A stretch of DNA of 64,000 nt from Tetranychus cinnabarinus. Its lineage: Eukaryota > Arthropoda > Arachnida > Trombidiformes > Tetranychidae. The notes under the pieces were generated by a model. It was given only the letters and a program-made list of their open reading frames with translations. It had not been told where the DNA came from and made no database searches. The position numbers and the translations under genes were made by a program. The stretch is taken from contig WHVY01000006.1 in the NCBI GenBank assembly GCA_022266195.1, positions 4,526,001-4,590,000 of the forward strand, given 5' to 3'. Numbering within the stretch: position 1 is the first letter of the stretch; every line of letters starts with the position of its first letter. Shown in pieces: positions 37,345 through 48,922 of the stretch.

Positions 37345-39737
37345 TTATAATTTGCTGTTAATTAAATTTGTTTCTTGGGCAATTGACTCCAAGACACGTT
37401 GACTGGGACAATCAGGAAACAATTGAAGGATCTTCATACATTTGTCCGAGTATTGTTTGGATAGACTTTGGCATTCATCAATAACATCAGTTTGTAAAAT
37501 AATTTTCTTGATCTGAAACAATTGGAAAAGAAAATGAACAATTAGAATTGTGCTCTTTAAATACAATCAACAAATATAATTACTTTATTGCTAGTTTCGT
37601 CCTTTTCCCAGTCTAATTTGGCAATAAAGTTGATAAAACCAGGATCTCGTTCAATGTATTTGATTATTGGAGCCGAGATTGGACTCAATCCTTTAGCATC
37701 TTTCTCCAGGAACATTTGAATGTCTTTTTCCATCTGTAAAAGATAATCAAATTAGTAAATTATATTTTGAAAATTAATAAATATCAATTTCCCTTGGAAA
37801 CCATTGGTTTTCAAAAAGCTTTCATTTCATTCAATTACATGTTAAACGAGAAACTGTCAGATTGTTCAAAAGACAATAAACATTTTTAAATTGTTTGATG
37901 GTTAAAATATGGTATGAAAATATGCTAATCAAATAGTATTACATGATTTATACCATTTACTTGATAATTGGTGGACATCATTTCAGCCACTACTAAAGTA
38001 CATTTAAAGTTAATAATTGATATTGAATGAAACAAACTAGTCCTTCTTGATTCTATTTATATGATCAACGATAAATAACGATGATTAAGGGCATTCACTT
38101 GAAGGAACCAATTGTATATTCATCATCTTCTTCATAAAATTCATTATTTTCAATAATTTTCTCAATCATTATTTTGAAACAAAAATAGAGATTAAACTCA
38201 ATCCTACTCTCATTGATTCGAGTTTGCTTTCAAAGATTCTTGTTTTTTGAGCATCAAAATCAAATAATCTAGTCTCAATAAAATCAAATTTCAATGTTTT
38301 TGACATTCAGTATCAAGACTTGACTGAAGTGGACTTGAACCACAGGAAAAAGACTGCAAAGTAAACAGCTTAAGATCTAATGATTACAATGCAAACAACA
38401 ATTAACACTAAACGATGAATTATTTGAGCGAATAAATGAAAATTTTAATAGATTGAATGTTGAATTGAAACTTCAAAGGCAAATCTTTCGAAGAAGTTAA
38501 AAATGAAAAATTCAATTAGATTTTCATACCTTTGGAAATTGATTTCTATGCAAATTTAAATTGATTGATTCATTTGTATAAATTGTTCGCTGAACAATAT
38601 TAAAACACAAAAACTAATGAACAAGGAAAGCTACATAAATGTAAATTAAAGTTATAATATTATTAGGTTTTGAAGCTTCACCAGCTAAAGTAGATCATTT
38701 GAATGTGATGTTCACAAACAGTAAACAGAAGTAATTTGATGGTTTTTTTATTGAAATCAATGCTTTGGTTTCGAAACTGATTCTTCTGTTGATTGTAATT
38801 TACTTACATTCCATTTGAGCTTTAAGTTATATCCAAAATTGAATGCTGCCTGTTCAAATCTGATTGAGGATAGATTTGTCATTACTGTAATGAATTGAGC
38901 AGAGTAAGCAGCTAACTTGGCTGAACAATAGCCACCATACTTTTCCCATGTTTCCATTGTCATTCCTGATTTGGGTAGAATCCAATTATTAATGTCTCTT
39001 TGATAATTATCAAAATGGTTAACACAAAATTCATCTATTGAAGCACCGATGAAGTCAAAAACATTTGCACGTCTAACTAAACTAGCGAGCCGAATGATGC
39101 CAAATGAGAAAAGATAATCTCCTCCGAGGACAGCAAGTTTATTACCATTGTTGAGTATGTTTAAAGTTCTGGTATCATCCGATTCCAGGGGTAAATTAAT
39201 TATGGATTTATGATGAATGTACATCGCTTTATCAATCATTTCATAGCATTCAGCGAAAATCTTTTGTTTTTCCCAGACTTCTTGGTTAAAAGTAAATGAA
39301 GGTACAGATTCAAGTGACTTAGCGAGAAGAAGAAGCGTAAATCCACCCAAAGAGTCGATCAATTTTGTATCAGAGTCTTGAAATATTTCTTGAGCCACCG
39401 AAATGATTGGATGGTGAGTGGAGGAAAGTCCTGATTGAAGAGATGAAACCTTTTCCAAAGCAAATGAGGATAAAATTGTTTCTTCACGAAGTAAATTGCG
39501 AATATCAAAATGGCTTATTGAAGTATTAACCAGTTTACCAGCAGACTCAAGATCCAATGGGGTTAATGGGATTGTCCGATAATTCAGATCACTATCACTA
39601 GTCCTTGATATTGAGGAGGTCGATGTTGAAAAGATTCTCGTAATATTGGTTGCAAGATTATCCCGATGTTTCGATGACAGCTTAGGCTTGATGACATTTT
39701 TAGCCAATTTTATTGACCGGGCAGTTAAGCTCGTCAT
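37345..39737 (-). CDS. Pdss2: decaprenyl/solanesyl diphosphate synthase subunit 2
   Basis: Three exons (39737-38808, 37733-37584, 37512-37345) are all joined in phase 0 and give 415 aa, against about 399 in humans. The first ATG of the exon was chosen; it opens a Ser/Arg/Lys-rich, acid-poor N-terminus typical of a mitochondrial presequence (MTSLTARSIKLAKNVIK). The body is an all-helical prenyltransferase fold with HHKSIINL and GNKLAVLGGDYLFS, as in PDSS2. It lacks both DDxxD metal sites. This is normal for subunit 2, which pairs with the catalytic PDSS1 to make the side chain of ubiquinone. The first intron is long (1074 bp) and AT-rich, and nothing was recognised in it. Confidence 0.9.
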
Positions 39738-42416
39738 TGAAGTGAACTGTGTTGAGAGACGAGAAGGTAAACAATCAAATAACAAAAAAAAAATAAAAGT
39801 CACATAAAACAATTCATCGCACAAAATTGACGGAAATAATGGCGCTGAACGATGAACGATGAGGATAAATGAGAAACTATGACCAAAAATTGTTGAACTG
39901 GTGGACAGGTTTTCATGTTAGATGTTAGTGTCACAAGTTGAAGAGCTCTTTCATCTTCCTTCTCCTTCAACTCTCTCATCTTTTTACTCTCTTTAAATCT
40001 TCTCCACTCCCTACCTTCCTCATCTTTCACCTTTCAGGATTAAGATCGAAGCTAAAAGAGAAAAAACAAGATGAAAAAAAGGTGGAGAAATATCATGTTT
40101 TTCAATAAAATGCATGATGTAAATAAAGAAGTTTATTGTTGAAACCAGCCGTTAGGGGTTACTCTTTGGGTTAACCGTTGTGTCGTCATTGGGTCAACGG
40201 TTGTTTTTACCCTTCTATGGAATGATTTGTTTTTATTTTACAACAATTATCTAACTTTACATTGTCACCTCAATTAAACATGAAGATTTTACTGTTTTAT
40301 ATTGACTTATCTTTCATTTAAGGTACCAGCGAAAATTGTGTTGAGGTCAAAATGTGCTTTTAAAGTGGCTTTGAGCTTGTTTTCATCATTTCTTCATCCT
40401 ACAGTTGTTTCATTTGTTTCACCATCATCATCATTCTTGTTTATTATATCCTATCAGCATCATCTTCATCTCATTCCTTGTCCTCAATAAAAATTTCAGC
40501 ATCTCCTGGAGGCGATACTATTTCAAGCCAATCTTGATATTAACAGTTAACTTTGAATACTGGCAGAGCCAGCGCAAGCAAAAAAAAACAAGCTTCACTC
40601 AACTTTACCCAATATTTTTCAAACTCGTGTTCATAAGTGATTTTATCTTTAAGGTATATTCAATGTTATCTAACCCGGAATACATATCTATCATCACTCA
40701 AATACAAGTCACTAGTTATTGGATCACTGTTATACATGATTTACTGGACCAGTTAGGAAATGCCAAAATTCAAACAATTTTTCATTCTTTTTACCCTTTA
40801 TTTTGAATTCTCATTCTTTATGCTTTCTCTGTTTTCCAATATAAATTGCTGATACAAATTGGGCTAATGATGGATTGCTTAGAATCAACGGTCTCTTTTC
40901 ATTATTAACATCATTAACTCTCTTTTAATCCGTTTCTCCTTCATCATCAAATCTTGAACATTTACAAAGTTAAAGAGTTAATCATCCTCATTGCAATTCA
41001 TTGAACTTCTTCTAACCCAGACTCACTTATCTTGGATATAAGTCTAACTACTTTAGAAGCTGTAAATCCATTTTACTTTCTAATTTGTTTTTTAATTTTC
41101 ATTTTAAATATTTCACTCATAATTCATGTTTAACACCTTTAAAGGTCACTCAAACTATGCGGTTAATTGTGCAGATTGACCTGAATTTAGAGCCATAATC
41201 TTCCCATTTCATGTCTAATAAAGACTTCGATCAAGACCTTGGACCATTTTGCCAATTAATACAAAATTTTTACATAATTGGCTCAATACCTTCGACTTGA
41301 ATCTATTTGATTTGAATTGAAGACGATTATATTTGATTGAATATTTGATATCCTTTTAGCTATTTACTTTAATTACCAATCAAATGAATGCTGAATGCAT
41401 AAATTATTGAATTAATTAAATGGATATTTGTTGTGACTGAACAAGTCCAGTCATTCAATTTCATTTCTTCCTGGTTTTCAGGTACAATTGGAATGTTTAT
41501 ATTTCATGTAACATTTTCAACCATTAAACTTTCGAACTCTTTTATAACCAAAATCGAGTGGATTTGGCTGATTTATGTTGTCAAAAAATGACACCAAATC
41601 CACTCGATTGAACTCGAAAGTTCATTGCAATTGACCTTTTTCCCGATTTTCATACAAACTAGCAAAATTTGCCTTTTACTTTCTCTCTTGATCGCTACTG
41701 AATTAACTCAATCATTTTCTGTCTACATGTAATTTCAATTTTAATAACTGGCTACAATTGATTGTATAAATAGATTGGAACAGTTTCCTGACCAATCAAA
41801 TGAACAGAAAGACGACAAGTTTAAGGATAATTATCAAATTGAAAAAGATCACAAGATGAATTTAACATTAATTTGAATACATCATACATGATACATGATT
41901 ATTGATGAATTTGATAATGTCAAGTTGATGATGAGTTAATGATTATAATTGAGATGGGTCAGATTCGTGTCTTGTGATGCCTTTATTTGTATGTATCATT
42001 GATCATTAATAACGATTCATAATCAGGTTTTAACAATATTTTGAATCCGGTTATGAGAAGCAAAGTGAATTAAATTAACAATGTCAGCTGTAACAATCAG
42101 ATTTATTTCTCTGGACCGTTTCCTGATCCTGATGAAAATATAATTCAGTAGTAAAGGTTGACTATGGACCGGAATGGGAGGAGCCTATTTTCCCCCCAAA
42201 TAGGGGGACATAATGTACAAAATAAACCCAGCGCCCTCTTCATTTTAAAATGTTAAGTACTTACTCTACAGCAATAAGTTCTTGTTGTGAGATCAATACT
42301 AATGACTAAGTTAATTTGAAATTATTTTAATCATTTTCATTATACCATATCAGACTTCATAAATATTGGTTACAGAGATTTATTTTAGTGAACTGTTTCC
42401 AGAAGAACAACTTAGG
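39738..42416. other. intergenic
   Basis: About 2.7 kb between the PDSS2 5' end and the stop of the Cys-rich secreted gene. It holds pyrimidine-rich and CAT-repeat stretches near 40390-40500 and a hairpin at 41553-41608. Open frames at 40302-40806 are low-complexity and unsupported. Confidence 0.4.
41553..41608. repeat. short inverted repeat (hairpin)
   Basis: ATCGAGTGGATTTGG at 41553-41567 pairs perfectly with CCAAATCCACTCGAT at 41594-41608 around a 26-base loop. Weaker outer pairing (AACTTTCGA and TCGAAAGTT) widens it to about 41527-41622. It may be the remains of a small foldback element or a transcribed hairpin. Confidence 0.6.
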
Positions 42417-42989
42417 CTAACTTTTTACTTCAATGTTAGGTTTATATTTGTTGCAATAAAGCAAGACATATTCACAAAATGCATCTCCTCTAGATATGAA
42501 CTGCTTTAAGTTGTTTCCTCTTGACGTAAAGTCACATCTATCGAATTCTTTTGACCTCAATTCTTTGTCTTCATATGATCCAGCCACTTCAAAACAAAGT
42601 TCTCGCAGTTTATAAACGTAAATTTCCTCTCCATTAGCACAACTGGTACGCGGGGTTGGTCCTAATTTGAGAAGCCGGTCTTTTGAATCACACTGGCGTA
42701 CTCCAGTTGTTCCGTTAAATGAGTAAACTGGTGAATTCCGATCGAAAACTGAAGAATCACAATATCGCTCGGCGTATATACAATAAATTCTAGCAGATTG
42801 AAGTTCTATATCTACACCACGACCGGTAAAAATTTTAGTAAAAGATGAACGAACCTCTTGGTAAGTAGGTTTATGTCCATCTTCACATGTGTAAGTACGT
42901 GGATCAATACAGTAATTGTAACCATAATTACTTTCAGTAAATATTATAATGATTGCTAAGAGGATGTAAATAAAGTTGCACCATAACAT
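42417..42989 (-). CDS. cysteine-rich secreted protein, unknown family
   Basis: A single exon of 190 aa from the ATG at 42989; the frame extends upstream only to a TTG. It starts with a signal peptide (MLWCNFIYILLAIIIIFTES). The mature part has ten cysteines, which allows five disulfides, and opens NYCIDPRTYTCEDG. There is one N-glycosylation site (NGT) and no membrane tail or GPI signal. Cysteine spacing does not match a family I recognise. Signal peptide, even cysteine number and sustained length support a real secreted protein, perhaps of a lineage-specific family. Transposon-rich DNA begins about 0.7 kb upstream of it. Confidence 0.72.
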   Translation of the reverse strand: MLWCNFIYILLAIIIIFTESNYGYNYCIDPRTYTCEDGHKPTYQEVRSSFTKIFTGRGVDIELQSARIYCIYAERYCDSSVFDRNSPVYSFNGTTGVRQCDSKDRLLKLGPTPRTSCANGEEIYVYKLRELCFEVAGSYEDKELRSKEFDRCDFTSRGNNLKQFISRGDAFCEYVLLYCNKYKPNIEVKS

Positions 42990-43664
42990 TTTGCTTATAG
43001 ATTTATAACTGAGCAATTAGTATCAATATCGAACCGTTTGAATGAATTGAATTGTTTCAAATGAGTTGCTTTTATCCAATTTTATCATCGATGAACCCAC
43101 CCTTTTGCCTTCAATTTATGCTTTTCAACACTCTGTGAAAATAAATGATTAGTATACGACATGAGACATACAATGTGCGTAAATATTTGTAATTATAGTA
43201 GTAATTGATCAAATTTCTACCGCTGATGTTGCAATGCAGTTAAAAAACAAGAACTTGTAAATTGAACTTTTTCACATTGTAATCTCTTTTGTCGCATTGA
43301 GATATTTTATTGCAAATGATTAAATCAATTTAAAAAAGTCATACTTCAATAATCAAGACCAATTGATTTTTAATACATTCATGCGCTTTATATTTATAAA
43401 ATATGCAAGTTGATTATTTAAGTATGGAAACGGAAATAACAGAATTTGTTTGATCACATTATCATTTACTGTCATTGAACAAATAAAACTTAATTTCTGA
43501 TATTTGCAGATCTTTTGACAATTCAGCAATGCATTTCTAGTGTAAACGAAAAGATAAAATTCTTAGTGCCAACCACTGAATTACTGTGGCCTTAACGTCA
43601 AATATTGAGAAAAGGTGATGAATCTATCGGAATTAACGCTTGTCAGAAATCATATGCAACTCTA

Positions 43665-44215
43665 ACATGGGAACTTAACGAGATGCCTAGATCCGATTTC
43701 AATCAATGAGATTTCAACCAATAGAAAGCATCAAGTTATGAAAAACTGTAGAGGCCTTCCGTGCAAACGAAGTGGTTCCTAAGATATTTGAGTATAAAAT
43801 TCGGGCATTTTTGTAATAATCGTATCTAAAATTAGTGAAAATGTGAATTGGAGCTTAGCTCAGTGGTTAAAGGTGTGAGGGTAACAATGTAGGTTTTGGT
43901 AGCCTCACTCCTTTTATTGAATTTTATTTTCTCATTTAATGCATTCACTTTAATTATTTTTTGGCAAAAATTAAGAAATAAATGATCTTTAAATGAATCA
44001 ATTAAAATGAAAAATATTGATAAATATTTCTTGATTTTTACCCATTTTTATTAATTTTAGATATGATTATAACAAAAATCCCCGAATTTTATACTCAAAT
44101 ATCTTAGGAACCACTTCGTTTGCACGGAAAAGCCTTGGCAGTTTTTCATAACTCGATGCCCTCTATCGATTGACACCTCATTCCTCGGCTCTAGACATCT
44201 AGTTTAGTTCCCTTG
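43665..44215. mobile_element. inverted-repeat (foldback) element with tRNA-like core
   Basis: Two arms of about 170 bp face each other. The conserved block GTGCAAACGAAGTGGTTCCT at about 43760-43800 recurs in complement at about 44100-44125, with adjoining TAAGATATTTGAGTATAAAA. Homology reaches the tips (ACATGGGAACT and AGTTCCCTTG), with TA on each side. Arms are about 85-90% identical by eye. The central 200 bp contain a Pol III-like unit at 43850-43911. No protein is encoded. Confidence 0.75.
43850..43911 (+). ncRNA. tRNA-like sequence with A box and T-run
   Basis: It begins GGAGCTTAGCTCAGTGG, a full match to the Pol III A box (TRGYNNARNNG). It ends CTCACTCC, whose CTCC can pair with the starting GGAG, and is followed at once by TTTT. 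The B-box region (GGTTTTGGTAGCC) is degenerate and the length (62 nt) is short for a nuclear tRNA. It is probably a decayed tRNA-derived sequence, SINE-like, rather than a working tRNA gene. Confidence 0.4.
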
Positions 44216-44268
44216 TAAAAGGGTTTTGTTCACTGAAACTATGTTAAGAGTGTTAAACGTGAGATATA

Positions 44269-45059
44269 CAGTGATGTGCCAGATAATGAGAATAGGGGGA
44301 AATAGCTTATTTCCACTATTCGTCGGGCACTTGAATCTTGCTTAATAGATTGATTTCGCATAAAATTATCATTGCTATCTGCCCTCTTGAGTTTTTTGAT
44401 TGATATTTCACGAAAGAAAACCAAATTAAGTAAATTAATAACTGAAAAATTCTAAATAAAATTTAGTCAAATTTAGATACCGTAGCCAGTGAAAATTAGC
44501 CGACTAGCTAGCCACTAAACTACTTTAGCGAGTCTAGTCGTGGGTTGAACAGCTAAAATGGCTAATAGCCAAGTGCTGGCTAAAGGCTTAAGCGACTTAA
44601 AAAGTTTAAATTCTACCTTTTATTTGAAAAAAGAAGCTTCAGACAATTATCAATTGCAAAACTTTGCAAAATGAAGAATAAAAAAGGCTCCAATAATAAT
44701 TCAAATTAATTCACTTTGTTTTAAGAACGTTTAAGTTATGGAAACATTGGATCGAGCCACAATAGTTGATCAGATTTTTCACATATTTTCCCCCCTAAAG
44801 CCCCCAAAAATTTCGATTTTGTGCTGAAATTAACTGCGCTTAGCCGATAGTTAGCCAATAAACTTGTTTCGCTCGCTAGTCGGCTAAAGTCGACTTTAGT
44901 CACGCTTTATCGGCTTTATTGGTATTTTAGCTGATTACTAGAGTGTCGGCTGGCTACGGTATCTAGTCAAATTCAAATCAAATTTAACTCTTCTTCAATA
45001 GGGACCGTTGAAAAAATTATTCTCATTATCTGGCATTCTCATTATCTGGCACATCACTG
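44269..45059. mobile_element. Tc1/mariner-type MITE with TA target sites
   Basis: The ends CAGTGATGTGCCAGATAATG and their exact complement (CATTATCTGGCACATCACTG) form perfect inverted repeats of about 25 bp. They are flanked by TA at 44267-44268 and 45060-45061. Near the right end the unit ATTCTCATTATCTGGC is duplicated. Without the inserted element at 44476-44963 it would be only about 300 bp. No transposase is inside. Confidence 0.88.
44476..44963. mobile_element. second MITE nested inside the first
   Basis: Perfect 14-bp inverted ends GATACCGTAGCCAG and CTGGCTACGGTATC are flanked by TA (44474-44475 and 44964-44965). The interior is rich in CTAGCC/GGCTAA-like short inverted motifs. It splits the AT-rich interior of the 44269-45059 element, so it inserted later. 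Confidence 0.85.
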
Positions 45060-45199
45060 TAGTGCAATTGCATTAATAGTCCATACCGCAAAGTAATATA
45101 TATATACCCCCGACCATATAGTAAAATTTGTTTTCAGAGCTGGTCATAAGTTGTCAGGTGTTTCAGGTAAGTTGTCATAAAATGATCTTTTCTATTGAA

Positions 45200-46241
45200 A
45201 TAAGAAAGTTTGTTTTGATAAATTACTACCGCCATGAGCTATCTATAGCAAATGTCACCAACTTGCTTGACCAGAGAAAGGTTCGATGTCACCGTCAGTT
45301 GTCGTATATCAGTGTGTAGAGTTGGTGCAAGAGTTAGGAATGGTGAAAGTGTTTCTAATTATTCTAATTGTGGCCTAAAGTCCGTAAAAATGGACGACAA
45401 AAAATTGAGAAAGTTTAAAAAAGTTGCTGCGAATTGGAGTGGCTCTCAACGTGAATTGGCCTCTAAGTTCAACATTTCTCATCCGTATTGTCGAAAGCTA
45501 CTGAAACAATTTGGAATCAAAACTTACAAGCGGATTGATGTCCCAAAATCGACACCCGAACAGGTATGCCGCCAGATGGCGCGACTAAAAAATATGAAAG
45601 AAAATTTGGTGCCCGTTAACGGTATTATTGACCTGATTGAGGATGATGAAAGCTATTTTTCATTATCTGGCAAAGGTAATAAGCATTATTTGGCCAGTTG
45701 TAGGGAAAATATTCCCATTGAAGTAAAATGTAAACCCAGGGCTAAGTTCGAGAGGAGATTGTGCGTTTAGATTGCCATTTCAAAACGAGGCCACTCAGAG
45801 CCATTTTTTGTGCCAGCAAATTGTGCTGTTAACTCTGAAATTTATCGATCTGAGTGTATCGAGAAAAGATTGGTACCATTTATCCAAAAAAATTACTGGA
45901 ACCATAGGTATTTGTTTTGGCCAGATGGCGCTTCTTGCCATTACGCCAAAGACACAATAGAGGTTCTCGAAAAATTCGAGATAAATTATGTCAAAAAAGA
46001 TTTGAACCCGCCAAATGTACCACAATTGAGGTGCATTGAAAAGTTCTGGGCCCATCTCAAACAAAAAGTTTACTCTGACAATTGGAAGGCTGACAATTTC
46101 GCACAATTAGAGCGAAGAATAAAATCGAAGCTATCTGAGTTCGATAGCGATTATTTTGTTAAACTATTTCAAAATGAAAAGAAAAAAATTGCTCAAGCTG
46201 CCGAACAAGGTCCTTTTTCAGTAATTATCTCAAATAAATGA
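45200..46241 (+). pseudogene. decayed Tc1/mariner-family transposase
   Basis: From the ATG at 45390 one frame carries a helix-turn-helix region (GSQRELASKFNISHPYCRKLL). Three catalytic-type segments follow: DLIEDDESYF, YLFWPDGASCHYAKD and PPNVPQLRCIEKFWAHLKQK. The frame ends at 46241. A single in-frame TAG at 45768-45770 breaks it at the place where the family has a tryptophan (VWxAIS-type motif). Upstream, from about 45200, further transposase-like sequence (YYRHELSIANVTNLL) lies in other frames, so frameshifts are also present. No matching terminal repeats were found around it, so it is an immobile relic. Not expected to be functional. Confidence 0.83.
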
Positions 46242-47345
46242 TTAATTTCCCCATAAATATGTTGTTAATTCAAATATTATTTTACTGACAAACTTTAGTG
46301 CCCATACCTTGCTTAAATTCATTAAAGTTTTTCTGAAAATTAAACAAGATGCTTTGATTGTCATGAACTGAATTGACTCAACTATTTCATTTAGTTTGCA
46401 ATTTTTCCATTCTTTCATTCAAATCTTTACCAATAGAATTGTTTCCGCAATCATTCCTAATTACGAACTGATTAGAAAAAGAAAAATGAAATCTTTGCTT
46501 TTATATAGCAATATGCGCATCGATATTTTTCGCGGATTTGACTTTCTCTATTTTGCTTTCGCTTTTTCTTCTTTCACTGTTTTGTCCTTCTCGGTTTTGA
46601 GCCCAAACCGTATTAAAGCTATCGTATTTTTATCAATTTCAATTTTTCTCAATTTTTCAATGTTTCATATTAGTTATATAGTTTAAATTTTTGTAAAGGC
46701 TATACGTTCAGTAGCAACATTCAAGAAAATTTTAGTTCTTACAGGAAATTGAAAATCTTCTAGGGTTGCTGAGTTATGTTAGAAAAAACTGTTTTTTAGG
46801 TGGGGGCGTTTTGTTTTGGATAACCTTTCAAAGCGTTATCTGTTGGTGTATCATTTGTTTCAAGACTGGAAAAATAAAAAATATTCATGAGTTCAATTTT
46901 TCGTTTCTCATGCGGCCTACGGGGAGCATGTTATTACTTCGACTTACTTTCTAGTTATCATGCAGTGTTCATTTAGACGACAGAGATACACTCAATTTGC
47001 AAATCGTGCAGCGTAGCTAATACAAAATTGTACAGTTTTTTGCGTGTGTCTGTAGGTTTTTTTTGTATTTAAAGTCATATTTCTATGGCTATAATGATAA
47101 AATAATTAACCTATTTGAGAGGGATTAGAACGAACCTTCAAATGAACTTTGAAAATCTTAAGCAATGAACTTTGATGGCCTTAATGCAAGTTTCAATTCT
47201 TAAATCAGGCACTTTTGAAATATTCGTGTTTCGGGCCAGATTTGTAGATATTCGGTCAAGTCGTTTAGGCGCTGCCCGTCAAGAAAGAAGACAAAAAGTG
47301 GATTTTCAAAATGGCTAAGCTAAATTGCAATCTTCATTTTGTGTA

Positions 47346-47445
47346 AGATTAAGCATAAGATAAAGCACAGATCGATATAGTAAGATCATTTAGGATAGCA
47401 TTTTGATGATAGTAAGGGACAATGTCCACTTCAAAGGCTAGTAGA
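47346..47445 (+). mobile_element. one-ended relic of the 25.3-kb MITE family
   Basis: AAGATTAAGCATAAGATA at the left and AGTAAGGGACAATGTCCAC with a following GGCTAG match the left half of the MITE at 25270, in the same order and orientation. The right inverted end is not found, so it is a truncated or diverged copy. Confidence 0.55.
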
Positions 47446-47811
47446 TAGATATTTAGCAAAGAGTAAAGTAATAAGAGACAACCGAAAGGTGGTAAAAGGA
47501 AAGTTCTGTCTTATCTCACTGGAGGCATAAATTGCGAAAAATCAACAACAATAAACAACAAATCAAGTTAAAGCTTTTTCCTATTCCACCAACTTTCGCT
47601 ACAACCGATAAATACCAGGAGTACAATGTACTTTCCACGTGTTTTGAAGGCATCTAAGTGAGCACCTTTGAGGTAGTGTAGCCAATCAAGCAATTTAAGC
47701 TTGATCGATGCTTCAGAACAGAAAATTACAGTGGACTGATTTCAGTCATATCATTTCAAATCGATGAAATCAACGTTCAAACGTTACGAAATACACAAAA
47801 AATACTAGAAT

Positions 47812-47943
47812 GCAACTTTTTTGCGAACGTCTCTTTTCCATCACTTATATCTCTTAATTCAAAACAAAACAGATCGTAAAAAGTTAAAGTGATGAAGGTG
47901 AAATAATTTTAAAACTAATTTCCGGAAACGTTCGCAAAATTGC
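47812..47943. repeat. inverted repeat
   Basis: GCAACTTTTTTGCGAACGT at 47812-47830 faces ACGTTCGCAAAATTGC at 47928-47943. The intervening 97 bases have no gene. It may be a small MITE; no target duplication was identified. Confidence 0.5.
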
Positions 47944-48027
47944 TTTGAGTCCTCAAATCTTTCAATAACTTATGCAACTTTGCTTTACTCTTAAATGATC
48001 CAAAACTGAGCTAACAGAGATGGTAAA

Positions 48028-48185
48028 GTTCCAAAATAGCAAAACCGAAACAGCAAAGTCAAGTTAAGCAAAATCCATTTCAGCCAAAGGCATTTCAATC
48101 GTGCTGGTGATAAAGAAAATCGCATTTCTCATGCTAATCCAACGTGTTTAAGTTTTGCTATTTTTCATTTTGCTGTTTTGGAACC
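48028..48185. repeat. inverted repeat with CAAAA-rich arms
   Basis: AGTTCCAAAATAGCAAAAC at about 48028 faces GTTTTGCTGTTTTGGAACC-type sequence at about 48150-48185. The arms are imperfect and contain internal repeats of AGCAAAA. It is a likely foldback relic. Confidence 0.5.
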
Positions 48186-48922
48186 AAATCAACAGAAATG
48201 TATCCGTCAAAATATTAATATGAATTGAAAAAACAAATTTGAATTTAGTTTCTATGAAAACTTTTTTAAAGTTTCCTTTCAAGAAAATTTGGTAAAAGTC
48301 TAGTTACACAAGACTTTTAAATCAGTAACCAATAAAGACTGTCAATCTGTTCGAATTTAGTATCAATCAATTAAATGTAAAAATCGAGAATAGCTCAATA
48401 GATAGATATTAAAGCTAATTCTGGAGCGGCTTGCTGGTCAATTTGTTTTTTCACTAATTCAACAATTGAATATTAGTTAAAATATCATTGTATCATTGTT
48501 ATGTAAAAATTATTAAACCAACACATACGTGCCTTTACTGCGATCGGTTTAAATCGTGTGTTAAATTAACGCTCTTCCTTGTGTCCGTGTAACTAGACTG
48601 TTACCGAAAATTTTCTTCATCAAATCGATTTTTCCCAATTTCTGATCGATTTACAACCGATTTACAATTGAATACCAACGCTTTTGAGTGTTATTATGAA
48701 TATTAGTAACGCATGCGAATATTGAACACTGAATGGAAAATAAGAAAACAATTCAATAATGTTACTATTTCCTGAATTATCAATTCAATTTTTCTTTGTT
48801 TTTCAGATGAAGCCTCTTTTCAGTTGGAATCAAGATTGATGAACTGATTGGAATGATATCCATTAGATTCTAGTTTTTGGACTGTTGATTTACAAACAAC
48901 TTGATTTACAGCAAAAAAGACG

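Noticed and set aside
40302..40806. Two overlapping plus-strand frames of 62 and 133 codons
   Set aside because: Low-complexity CAT/pyrimidine-driven translation (His and Ser runs) without start context or family.
45770..45810. Frameshift between the two transposase halves
   Set aside because: Both halves are in the same frame; the break is a single in-frame TAG, not a shift.
46396..46686. 96-codon hydrophobic frame after the transposase relic
   Set aside because: Composition follows the AT-rich DNA, starts within a repeat-rich block, and has no recognisable domain.
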